Of a DNA stretch of 29,113 bases, positions 13,435 through 21,301 are shown piece after piece (within the stretch, counting starts at the first letter, position 1; each line of letters starts with the position of its first letter). The stretch comes from Muribaculaceae bacterium (GTDB taxonomy: Bacteria; Bacteroidota; Bacteroidia; Bacteroidales; Muribaculaceae): NCBI GenBank assembly GCA_009775265.1, contig VSPG01000008.1, forward strand, positions 1 to 29,113, written 5' to 3'. The notes below the pieces were generated by a model. The model did not search any database and was not told the origin of the DNA. It was given only the letters and a program-made list of their open reading frames with translations. The translations under genes were made by a program, and so were the position numbers.

Positions 13435-15504
13435 TTAACGGCGTTTGCGTGCGTTGGCCTTGGACTGGGCGCGCATGGCTGCTTCCTGCTGTTTCTGCGC
13501 GGCTTCGAGGCGTGCCATGAGGCCCGATTTCTTGCGCGGCTTGCGTGCATTGGCTTCCATTTCCGCGCGCACTTTTTTCTCGTCGACGAATGCGCGAGTG
13601 AGGGTGGTCTGCACGATAGTGATGAGCAGTGTGAGCAGGTAGTAGTAGCTCAGGCCGGAGGCGTAGTCGTTGAAGAAGAAAAGGAACATGACGGGCATCA
13701 GGTACATCATCCATTTCATGCCGGGCATGGTCTGTCCGCCGGGCTGGTTCTGCATGGTGAAGGTGGTGTACACGATGTTGGCCACGGTCATGAGCAGGCA
13801 GAACAGGCTCACCTTGTCGCCGTAGAACGGAATCGAGAACGGCAGCGTGCAGATGTAGTCGGGCGCCGACAGGTCGTGGGCCCACAGGAAGCTCTGGCCT
13901 CGCAGCTCTATGGCCGACGGGAAGAACGAGAACATGGCTATGAGCACTGGCATCTGCAGCAGCATGGGCAGGCAGCCCGACAGCGGGCTCGCTCCGGCGC
14001 GCGAATACAGCGCCATTGTTTCCTGCTGCCGTTTCATGGCGTTCTCCTGTCCGGGGTATTTCTCGTTGATGGCCGTGATTTCAGGCGCGAGCACGCGCAT
14101 GCGGGCCTGCGATTTGAAGCTCTTGTAGGTGAACGGGAAAAGGATGAGTTTGATGAAAATCGTCAGCAGCAGGATTATGATGCCGTAGTTGCTGATGAAT
14201 CCGCTCAGAAAGTCGAAAACGGGGATGACGATAATCTGGTTCACCCAGCGGAAGATTCCCCAGCCGAGGGGCACGAGGCGGGTGAGGTCGAGGTCTTCGC
14301 CCTCATACACTTTGTCTTCCAGCGAGCTGAGCAGGGGATAGTCGTTGGGGCCGAAATAGAAGCTGAATTCGGCTGCTGTGCCGTCGGCCACGCTGTAGGG
14401 GAGCTGTGCGGCCATGTCCATGTCCTTGAGCCAGTCGGCCTGCGAGAGGACGTTGCTGCGGAGGTCGGCGGTGGAGAAATAGTCTTTGGCTATTATCACG
14501 CTCGAGAAGAACTGGTTTTTGAAGGCCACCCATTTGACGCGTCCGTTGAGTTCCTCATGATCGTCTTTGTTCGAGTTCAGTTCCTCGGGGCCTTCGCCGG
14601 CGTATTTGTACATCACGGCCGAGTTGCGCTCCTCGAAAGTGCGTCCGGTCTCGTTGCGTCCGAGCACCTGGTGCCAGTTGAAGCCCATGGAGGCTGTGCT
14701 GGGCGGCAGCACCGAGCCCATGCCCTGCTGCACCACCTGCATGCGCACGAGGTAGCTGTCCTCGGCCATGGTGTAGCGTATGCCCCACCAGGCGCCGTCG
14801 GCGAGCTGGAGCTTCATGAGCAGCGAGCTGTCGCTTTCCACTACGGGCGTGAAGTTGAATTCGGCGGTGTTGAGGCGCTGGTCGGCTGTGGTGAGCACGA
14901 AGCTGTAGCCGTCTTTTTCGTTGCGGAACAGGTTGACGGGCTGTGCGGGAGTGGTGGTTTCGGTGTTGTATTTTTTAAGTTCCACGCCTGTCACGCGTCC
15001 TCCGCGCGATGCGAATGTGACGCGCATGAGGTCGTTTTCCATCACGTTTTCCACGTCGGCGCCGCCGAGGTGGCGTGCGAATCCTTTGTATTTCTGTGCG
15101 TCGGCAATGCCTGTGCGCAGTGCCGCGAGTGCGCGGCGGCGGTCGTCGGGACCGAGTTCGCCATTGCCCGGGGCGAGTTCGGAAAGAGTCACCTTTCCGG
15201 CGGGGGCTCCGGCTGTGACGGTGGCGCTGAGCACGCCTGCGCTGTCGATTGACGCGTCGAAGGCGGCGGTGTGCAGCTGGCGTGTTCCGGTGGCGAGCAC
15301 TGCCGCGCGCAGCGCGGCCATGTCGGCTTCGGTGAGGCTGTCGGGCCCGTAGGCAGTGTTGTCTTTTTTCGTGTCGGCGGCAAGCTGCTCCATGGCGGCG
15401 TTGTCGGCCTGCATGTTCTGCTCGGCATCGGGCTTGTTGAGGTACATGAATCCGAACAGGATTACTGCCATCAAGGCAAGTCCAGTGAGTGTGTTGCGAT
15501 CCAT
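13435..15504 (-). CDS. yidC: Membrane protein insertase YidC
   Basis: YidC inserts and folds inner-membrane proteins, alone or with SecYEG. The 689-residue protein has an N-terminal membrane anchor (LTGLALMAVILFGFMYLN, residues of about 5-22), a large periplasmic beta-supersandwich domain (about 60-420), and the conserved insertase core of about five membrane helices beginning near IVIPVFDFLSGFISNYGI. Core motifs include FPFTYKSFKSQARM and the cytoplasmic coiled region, then GCLPMLLQMPVLIAMF and LMPVMFLFFFNDYASGLS. The C-terminus ends in a strongly basic tail (KANARKRR), a feature linked to ribosome contact in several phyla. It begins 32 nt after pyrG, a neighbour order I recall from other Bacteroidales. 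Confidence 0.97.
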   Translation of the reverse strand: MDRNTLTGLALMAVILFGFMYLNKPDAEQNMQADNAAMEQLAADTKKDNTAYGPDSLTEADMAALRAAVLATGTRQLHTAAFDASIDSAGVLSATVTAGAPAGKVTLSELAPGNGELGPDDRRRALAALRTGIADAQKYKGFARHLGGADVENVMENDLMRVTFASRGGRVTGVELKKYNTETTTPAQPVNLFRNEKDGYSFVLTTADQRLNTAEFNFTPVVESDSSLLMKLQLADGAWWGIRYTMAEDSYLVRMQVVQQGMGSVLPPSTASMGFNWHQVLGRNETGRTFEERNSAVMYKYAGEGPEELNSNKDDHEELNGRVKWVAFKNQFFSSVIIAKDYFSTADLRSNVLSQADWLKDMDMAAQLPYSVADGTAAEFSFYFGPNDYPLLSSLEDKVYEGEDLDLTRLVPLGWGIFRWVNQIIVIPVFDFLSGFISNYGIIILLLTIFIKLILFPFTYKSFKSQARMRVLAPEITAINEKYPGQENAMKRQQETMALYSRAGASPLSGCLPMLLQMPVLIAMFSFFPSAIELRGQSFLWAHDLSAPDYICTLPFSIPFYGDKVSLFCLLMTVANIVYTTFTMQNQPGGQTMPGMKWMMYLMPVMFLFFFNDYASGLSYYYLLTLLITIVQTTLTRAFVDEKKVRAEMEANARKPRKKSGLMARLEAAQKQQEAAMRAQSKANARKRR

Positions 15505-15536
15505 TCGCTTATACTATTGATATATAGGTGATGATA

Positions 15537-17156
15537 TTATTTCTGTTCTTTTTCGCGGCGGTAGTCTATGGCGGCCTGCATGAACGAGGCGAACAGCGGG
15601 CTCGGCGACAGCACCGTGCTCGAGTACTCGGGATGGTACTGCGTGCCTACGAACCAGCGCAGCGCGGGCACTTCCACCACTTCCACGAGGCCGGTGACGG
15701 GGTTGACGCCCACGCAGCGCATGCCGGCAGCCTCGAGAGCCTTGCGGTAGTCGTTGTTGAATTCGAAGCGGTGGCGGTGGCGTTCGCTTATCTCTGTGGC
15801 TCCGTAGGCCTTTGCCGCGAGGCTGTCGGGTTCCAGATGGCACTCGTAGGCGCCGAGGCGCATTGTGCCGCCCATGTTGGTGATGCTTTTCTGCTCCTCC
15901 ATCAGGTCTATGACGTTGTGGCGCGTGGTGCTGTCCATTTCCGTGGAGTTGGCGTCCTCCAGCCCCAGCACGTCGCGGGCGTATTCGATTACCATGCACT
16001 GCATGCCGAGGCATATGCCGAACGTGGGGATGTCCTGCGCGCGGCACCAGCGCAAGGCGGCGAATTTGCCGTCGATTCCGCGCTGGCCGAAACCGGGCGC
16101 TATCACCACGCCGTCGAGTCCGTCGAGTTGTTCGCCGGCGTTTTCGTCGCGCAGTTTTTCAGAGTGGATGTAGCGCACTTTCACTTTGTAGCCGGCATAC
16201 GTGGCGGCGTGGAACAGCGATTCGTAGATGCTCTTGTAGGCATCCTGGAGTTCCACGTATTTGCCTACGAGGCCTATGTGCACGGTTTCCTCGGCCTTGT
16301 CGAGCTTTTCGAGGAACGACGTCCACGGGGCCATGTCCGGCTCGCCCTCGACGGGCACGCCTGTCTTGCGCATCACGATTTCGTCGAGATGCTGCTCGTG
16401 CATCTTCATCGGTACCTTGTAGATGCTGTCCACGTCGATGCTCTGCACCACGGCGTCGGGGGCCACGTTGCAGAAGCGCGCGATTTTGCTGCGCATGTCC
16501 TGGCCGATGTGCTTTTCGGTGCGGAGCACGAGCACGTCGGGCTGTATGCCCAGCTCCTGGAGCTGTTTCACGCTGTGCTGTGTCGGCTTTGTCTTGAGTT
16601 CCTTCGCCGCGGCGATGTAGGGGACGTAGCTGAGGTGTATGCACAGGGCGTTGCCTCCGAGTTCCCAGCGCATCTGTCGCACGCTTTCGAGGAAGGGCAG
16701 CGACTCGATGTCGCCCACGGTGCCGCCGATTTCGGTGATTACGAAGTCGAAGCGGCCTGTGGAGCCGAGCGCGCGCACGCTGCGCTTGATTTCGTCGGTG
16801 ATGTGCGGCACTATCTGCACGGTCTTGCCGAGATAGTCGCCGTGGCGCTCTTTGTCGATCACGCTCTGGTATATGCGGCCGGTGGTGACGTTGTTGGCGC
16901 GTGAGGTGCGTATGTTGGTGAAGCGCTCGTAGTGTCCGAGGTCGAGGTCGGCCTCGTAGCCGTCCTCCGTCACATAGCACTCGCCGTGCTCGTAGGGGTT
17001 CAGCGTGCCCGGGTCGATGTTGATGTACGGGTCGAATTTCTGAATCGTCACGCGGAAGCCGCGTGCCTTGAGCAGGCATGCGAGCGATGCCGAAATGATG
17101 CCTTTGCCGAGCGACGACACCACGCCGCCCGTGACGAATATGTATTTAGTCTCCAT
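15537..17156 (-). CDS. pyrG: CTP synthase
   Basis: This enzyme converts UTP to CTP using ATP and glutamine. The 539-residue protein has the N-terminal synthetase domain with KYIFVTGGVVSSLGKGI (P-loop region, residues of about 3-20), DPYINIDPGTLNPYEHGECY and EIGGTVGDIESLPFLE, and a C-terminal class I glutamine amidotransferase domain with the nucleophile in FGICLGMQ (about residue 380) and the His-Glu pair in GTQYHPEY. I chose the ATG at 17156 (METKYIF) over an upstream in-frame start at 17210, because the -7 box CAAATATA (TATATTTG on the minus strand) lies between them. It is the first gene of the minus-strand run and is divergent from metG. Confidence 0.97.
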   Translation of the reverse strand: METKYIFVTGGVVSSLGKGIISASLACLLKARGFRVTIQKFDPYINIDPGTLNPYEHGECYVTEDGYEADLDLGHYERFTNIRTSRANNVTTGRIYQSVIDKERHGDYLGKTVQIVPHITDEIKRSVRALGSTGRFDFVITEIGGTVGDIESLPFLESVRQMRWELGGNALCIHLSYVPYIAAAKELKTKPTQHSVKQLQELGIQPDVLVLRTEKHIGQDMRSKIARFCNVAPDAVVQSIDVDSIYKVPMKMHEQHLDEIVMRKTGVPVEGEPDMAPWTSFLEKLDKAEETVHIGLVGKYVELQDAYKSIYESLFHAATYAGYKVKVRYIHSEKLRDENAGEQLDGLDGVVIAPGFGQRGIDGKFAALRWCRAQDIPTFGICLGMQCMVIEYARDVLGLEDANSTEMDSTTRHNVIDLMEEQKSITNMGGTMRLGAYECHLEPDSLAAKAYGATEISERHRHRFEFNNDYRKALEAAGMRCVGVNPVTGLVEVVEVPALRWFVGTQYHPEYSSTVLSPSPLFASFMQAAIDYRREKEQK

Positions 17157-17177
17157 TGTGGAATGCGAATTAACTCG

Positions 17178-17210
17178 CAAATATAGCAAAAAAAGCCGAT
17201 ATACGTTCAA
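17178..17210 (-). promoter_or_regulatory. Putative pyrG promoter
   Basis: On the minus strand the -7 box TATATTTG is at 17185-17178 and a TTG (part of CTTGAA) at 17210-17208 can serve as -33 element, 22 nt apart. The -7 box lies about 22 nt from the pyrG ATG. Confidence 0.65.
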
Positions 17211-17245
17211 GCAACAGCCCGTTTCGTCAACTTTGAGGCTGTTGC
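17211..17245. repeat. Inverted repeat between the pyrG and metG promoters
   Basis: GCAACAGCC at 17211-17219 is the exact reverse complement of GGCTGTTGC at 17237-17245, with a 17-nt interval. It abuts the pyrG -33 region and lies upstream of the metG promoter, a position suited to a regulator of one or both genes; it is not followed by a T-tract on either strand. Confidence 0.6.
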
Positions 17246-17277
17246 GCGGCCTGCAGAATCACTTTTGCGCCATGCTA

Positions 17278-17310
17278 TTGGGATATTATCCGTAAAAATC
17301 GCTATTTTTG
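17278..17310 (+). promoter_or_regulatory. Putative metG promoter
   Basis: A TATTTTTG -7 box lies at 17303-17310 with TTG at 17278-17280 as -33 element (22-nt spacing, the same as in the rimP and pyrG promoters). The leader to the metG ATG is only about 40 nt, leaving no room for a T-box or another large riboswitch. Confidence 0.65.
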
Positions 17311-17355
17311 CAGTTTGAAAACAGTATAGTACAGAATTTTTTCCGCTCATAACTC

Positions 17356-19404
17356 ATGGACAATAAATTCAAACGCACTCTCATCACTACAGCTCTCCCC
17401 TATGCCAACGGCCCGGTGCACATAGGCCATCTGGCCGGAGTGTACGTGCCTGCCGACATCTACGCACGCTATCTGCGCCTGCAAGGCCGCGAAGTGCTGC
17501 TCATCGGCGGCAGCGACGAGCACGGAGTGCCCATCACCATACGCGCCCGCAAGGAGGGCATCACGCCGCAGGATGTGGTGGACCGCTACCATTCGCTCAT
17601 CAAGGAGTCGTTCGCAGGCCTGGGCATCTCGTTCGACATATATTCGCGCACCACATCCGACGTGCATGCCGAAACGGCGTCGGAGTTTTTCCGCCACATC
17701 TATGACAAAGGCGGATTCGTGGAGAAATCGTCCATGCAGTTCTACGACGAAGGCGCCGGCCGCTTCGTGACCGACCGCAACGTGGTGGGCGAATGCCCCG
17801 TGTGCCACGCTCCGGGCGCCTATGGCGACCAGTGCGAGAAATGCGGCTCGTCGCTCAGCGCCACCGAACTGATAAACCCGCGCTGCGCCGAAACCGGCAA
17901 CATCCCCGTTCTGCGCGAGACATTCCACTGGTATCTCCCGCTCGACCGCTGGCAGCCCGAGCTTCAGCGCTGGATTCTCGACGGGCACAAGGAATGGCGC
18001 ACCAATGTGTACGGCCAGTGCAAGTCGTGGCTCGACCTCGGCCTGCAGCCGCGCGCCGTCACCCGCGACCTCGACTGGGGCATACCCGTGCCCGTGGAAG
18101 GGGCTGACGGAAAAGTGCTCTACGTGTGGTTCGACGCCCCCATAGGCTATATCTCCAACACCAAGGAGCTGCTGCCCGACTCGTGGGAGCGCTGGTGGAA
18201 AGACCCCGAGACGCGCATCGTCAATTTCATCGGCAAGGACAACATCGTGTTCCACTGCATAATATTCCCCGCCATGCTTCTTGCCTACGGCGACGGCTAC
18301 CAGCTGCCCGACAACGTGCCGTCCAACGAGTTCCTCAACCTCGAAGGCGACAAAATCAGCACCTCGCGCAACTGGGCGGTGTGGCTGCACGAATATCTCC
18401 GCGACTTCCCCGGAAAGCAGGACGTGCTGCGCTATGTGCTCACGGCCAACGCTCCGGAAACCAAGGACAATGATTTCACATGGGCCGATTTCCAGGCGCG
18501 CAACAACAACGAACTCGTGGCCGTGCTCGGCAACTTCGTGAACCGCGCGCTCGTGCTCACACACAAATATTTCGACGGACGCGTGCCCGCCGACGGCGAG
18601 CCTCAGGATGTCGACCGTCAGCTTGCCGCCGACCTTTCGGCTGCCGTGGCGTCGCTCACCGAGTCGCTTGAAGGATTCCATTTCCGCGAGGCTCTCAGAC
18701 AGGCCATGGAGATAGCGCGCCTCGGCAACCGCTACCTGCAGGAGACCGAGCCGTGGAAACTCGCCAAGACCGACCTCGCACGCACCGGCGGCATACTGAA
18801 CACCGCCCTGCAGCTCTGCGCCAACCTGGCCGTGGCCTTCGAGCCTTTCATGCCTTTCATGAGCGCGAAACTCGCCGGCATGCTCGGACTCGGCACCATA
18901 AGCTGGGATATGCTCGGCCGCACCGATATAATAGCCGCAGGCACACAGCTCGCCGCTCCCGAACTCCTGTTCGACAAAATCGAGGACGAAGCCGTGGCCG
19001 CACAGCTACAGCGCCTCGCCGACACCAAGCAGGCCAACCTCGAGGCAGCCTGGCGTCCGGCAGAGCAGCAGCCCGATGTGGATTTCGACACGTTCTGCCG
19101 CTCCGACCTGCGCGTAGGCACCGTGCTCGAATGCGCCCGCGTGCCCAAAGCCGACAAGCTTCTGCGCTTCCTCATCGACGACGGCACAGGCAAGCCCCGC
19201 ACCATAGTCAGCGGCATAGCCAAAAGCTATCCCGAGCCGGAGGCGCTCGTAGGCCGCCAGGTTCTGTTCATAGCCAATCTTCCCGCCCGCAAGCTGCGCG
19301 GCATAGAATCGCAGGGCATGCTGCTCTCGGCGGAAGACAAGGACGGACGCCTCGTGCTCGCCACCGTGAGCGACGCCGTGGCTCCCGGAGCGCAGGTGAA
19401 ATAA
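17356..19404 (+). CDS. metG: Methionyl-tRNA synthetase
   Basis: Class I synthetase that charges tRNA-Met. The 682-residue protein has the HIGH motif within PYANGPVHIGHLAG (H22-H25) and the KMSKS equivalent KISTS near residue 333. A zinc-binding knuckle CPVCHAPGAYGDQCEKCG (about 147-163) marks the two-knuckle MetG type. The anticodon-binding helical domain follows, and residues from about 577 form an EMAP/Trbp111-like tRNA-binding domain (FCRSDLRVGTVLECARVPKA), so this is the long dimeric form. It has its own promoter and is followed 28 nt later by the asparaginase gene. Confidence 0.97.
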   Translation: MDNKFKRTLITTALPYANGPVHIGHLAGVYVPADIYARYLRLQGREVLLIGGSDEHGVPITIRARKEGITPQDVVDRYHSLIKESFAGLGISFDIYSRTTSDVHAETASEFFRHIYDKGGFVEKSSMQFYDEGAGRFVTDRNVVGECPVCHAPGAYGDQCEKCGSSLSATELINPRCAETGNIPVLRETFHWYLPLDRWQPELQRWILDGHKEWRTNVYGQCKSWLDLGLQPRAVTRDLDWGIPVPVEGADGKVLYVWFDAPIGYISNTKELLPDSWERWWKDPETRIVNFIGKDNIVFHCIIFPAMLLAYGDGYQLPDNVPSNEFLNLEGDKISTSRNWAVWLHEYLRDFPGKQDVLRYVLTANAPETKDNDFTWADFQARNNNELVAVLGNFVNRALVLTHKYFDGRVPADGEPQDVDRQLAADLSAAVASLTESLEGFHFREALRQAMEIARLGNRYLQETEPWKLAKTDLARTGGILNTALQLCANLAVAFEPFMPFMSAKLAGMLGLGTISWDMLGRTDIIAAGTQLAAPELLFDKIEDEAVAAQLQRLADTKQANLEAAWRPAEQQPDVDFDTFCRSDLRVGTVLECARVPKADKLLRFLIDDGTGKPRTIVSGIAKSYPEPEALVGRQVLFIANLPARKLRGIESQGMLLSAEDKDGRLVLATVSDAVAPGAQVK

Positions 19405-19432
19405 ACTTGTCTGACTTTCAAAAACAAGCGAA

Positions 19433-20464
19433 GTGAAGCCACGCATACTCATAGTCTACACGGGCGGTACAATCGGCATGATCGAAGACCAGGCCACGAA
19501 GGCTCTGCGTCCGTTCGACTTCACGCACCTTATGGACAATGTGCCGAAGGTGAAGATGCTCGACTATGTGATAGACGACATCCAGTTCGACCCGCCCATC
19601 GACTCCAGCGACATGAGCCCGGCCCACTGGCAGGACATCGTGCGGGTAATTGCCGAAAACTATGAGGCTTACGACGGATTCGTAGTCCTGCACGGCACCG
19701 ACACTATGGCCTATACGGCCTCGGCCCTGTCGTTCATGCTCGACGGACTGGAAAAACCGGTCATAATCACAGGCTCGCAGCTTCCCATAGGCGAAGTGCG
19801 CACCGACGGCGAGGAAAACCTCATCACGGCCCTGCAGATAGCCGCCGAACGCGACACCGACGGCCGGCCTATGGTGCAGGAAGTGGCTATCCTTTTCGAA
19901 GACTTCCTGTGGCGCGGCAACCGTGCCAGCAAGCGCTCGGCCGACAATTTCAACGCTTTCCGCAGCAGCAACTATCCCGAGCTCGCACGCATAGGCCTCG
20001 GCATACACTACAACCGCGAGAGCCTCCACCGCGACCACGGCCACGGCAGCGGCATGCGCGCGCACTACACGATGGACAACAATGTGATAGCCGTCGACAT
20101 CTTTCCCGGAATATCGGAAAGAGCGCTGCGCCACATGCTCGGCACGCCGGGCGTGAAAGGCATTGTGCTGCGCACCTACGGCACGGGCAACGCGCCCACG
20201 GCCACGTGGTTCACGGAAGCGATAAGAGAAGCCGTGCAGCGGGGCATAGTCATAGTCAACGTCACGCAGTGCGCCAACGGCAGCGTGCGCCCCGGGCGCT
20301 ATGCCGCAGGCGACATACTCAGTTCCACCGGTGTGGTGAACGGCGCCGACATCACGTTCGAGGCCGCCATGGCCAAGCTGATGTTCCTGTTCGGGCTCGG
20401 ACTCGCGCCGGAAGCGGTGCGCCGACGCATGGGCCACACCATAGCCGGCGAAATGTCAGTATAA
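19433..20464 (+). CDS. ansA: Type I (cytoplasmic) L-asparaginase
   Basis: Hydrolyses asparagine to aspartate and ammonia. The 343-residue protein has both catalytic threonine motifs: ILIVYTGGTIGMI at residues of about 5-17 and VVLHGTDTMAYTASALSFML near residue 84, plus VIITGSQLPIGEVRTDGEEN with the conserved serine and lysine-region residues. There is no signal peptide, which together with sequence layout indicates the type I rather than the periplasmic type II enzyme. The start is a GTG at 19433; it places the TGGT motif at the usual distance from the N-terminus, and no nearby in-frame ATG gives a complete domain. It lies 28 nt after metG and 9 nt before the next gene. Confidence 0.93.
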   Translation: MKPRILIVYTGGTIGMIEDQATKALRPFDFTHLMDNVPKVKMLDYVIDDIQFDPPIDSSDMSPAHWQDIVRVIAENYEAYDGFVVLHGTDTMAYTASALSFMLDGLEKPVIITGSQLPIGEVRTDGEENLITALQIAAERDTDGRPMVQEVAILFEDFLWRGNRASKRSADNFNAFRSSNYPELARIGLGIHYNRESLHRDHGHGSGMRAHYTMDNNVIAVDIFPGISERALRHMLGTPGVKGIVLRTYGTGNAPTATWFTEAIREAVQRGIVIVNVTQCANGSVRPGRYAAGDILSSTGVVNGADITFEAAMAKLMFLFGLGLAPEAVRRRMGHTIAGEMSV

Positions 20465-20473
20465 CCCAAGCCA

Positions 20474-20797
20474 ATGAAATCGCGCATAGTAACATCACTC
20501 ATAGCCCTGCTCCTCGCCGCCGCGCCCATGGAGGCCACGGCCTCTCCCGCGAGGGTGTGGGAGCACATGGAACTTACGGCTGCCGACAACGATTCTCCGC
20601 TCGGTGTGGAGGTGGCGGTGCGCGACGGCTATGTCTACGTGACCCTTTCGCGCCGGGCGCAGGTGAAACTGTTCACCATACTCGGACAGGCTGTGTCGCA
20701 GACGGAGCTCCCGGCCGGAACTTCGCGCCTGCGCATGAACTCCCGGGGGATATACATACTGAAAGCCGGCGACACCACATGCCGCATCACACTCTGA
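20474..20797 (+). CDS. Small secreted protein consisting mainly of a T9SS-like C-terminal domain
   Basis: A 107-residue protein with a Sec signal peptide (MKSRIVTSLIALLLAAAPME, probable cleavage after ATA near residue 23). The remaining 80 or so residues resemble the C-terminal sorting domain of type IX secretion substrates: VYVTLSRRAQVKLFTILGQA, then LPAGTSRLRMNSRGIYIL and a final ITL strand (pattern: strand, V-x-x-ILG-x-x-V, PAG, GIY-x-L). Normally this domain sits behind a large passenger such as an enzyme; here no passenger exists. It could be a remnant of a larger gene, a small cell-surface protein, or a non-sorting beta-sandwich with the same fold. It lies 9 nt after ansA and 35 nt before dut. 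Confidence 0.6.
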   Translation: MKSRIVTSLIALLLAAAPMEATASPARVWEHMELTAADNDSPLGVEVAVRDGYVYVTLSRRAQVKLFTILGQAVSQTELPAGTSRLRMNSRGIYILKAGDTTCRITL

Positions 20798-20832
20798 CCG
20801 ACCCAAACAGCCTTTCGGGTTGTTAATACGAT

Positions 20833-21276
20833 ATGGACCGACTTAAAGTAAAAATAATCAACCGTTCGGGCCACGGACTGCCCGCCTACGAAACCACAGA
20901 ATCGGCCGGCATGGACGTGCGTGCGTGCCTCGAGGCGCCCGTCACGCTGCAGCCGCTCGACCGGGCGCTTGTGCCCACCGGCCTGCGCGTGCAGCTCCCT
21001 GCGGGCTATGAGATGCAGATGCGTCCCCGCAGCGGCCTGGCGCTGCGCCACGGCATCACACTGGCCAACAGCCCCGGCACGGTGGATGCCGACTACCGCG
21101 GCGAAATCAGCGTCATCGTCATAAACCTCGGCCGCGAGCCGTTCACCATACACGACGGCGAGCGCATCTGCCAGATGGTGGTGGCGCCATACTCCCACGT
21201 CGCGTGGGAGCCTGTAGGCGAGCTCGACACCACCCGGCGAGGCGACGGAGGCTTCGGACATACCGGTCTTGACTGA
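20833..21276 (+). CDS. dut: dUTP diphosphatase
   Basis: Trimeric dUTPase that hydrolyses dUTP to dUMP and pyrophosphate, keeping uracil out of DNA and feeding thymidylate synthesis. The 147-residue protein shows the conserved motifs in order: AGMDVRA (motif 1), MRPRSGLALRHG (motif 2), GTVDADYRGEI (motif 3, catalytic Asp and sugar-stacking Tyr), GERICQMVV (motif 4) and the C-terminal arginine/glycine arm RGDGGFGHTG (motif 5). Length and motif order are those of a normal bacterial enzyme. Its 3' end is close to the start of the TPR gene. Confidence 0.97.
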   Translation: MDRLKVKIINRSGHGLPAYETTESAGMDVRACLEAPVTLQPLDRALVPTGLRVQLPAGYEMQMRPRSGLALRHGITLANSPGTVDADYRGEISVIVINLGREPFTIHDGERICQMVVAPYSHVAWEPVGELDTTRRGDGGFGHTGLD

Positions 21277-21301
21277 CACTATACATCATCATCGTAATAC
21301 A

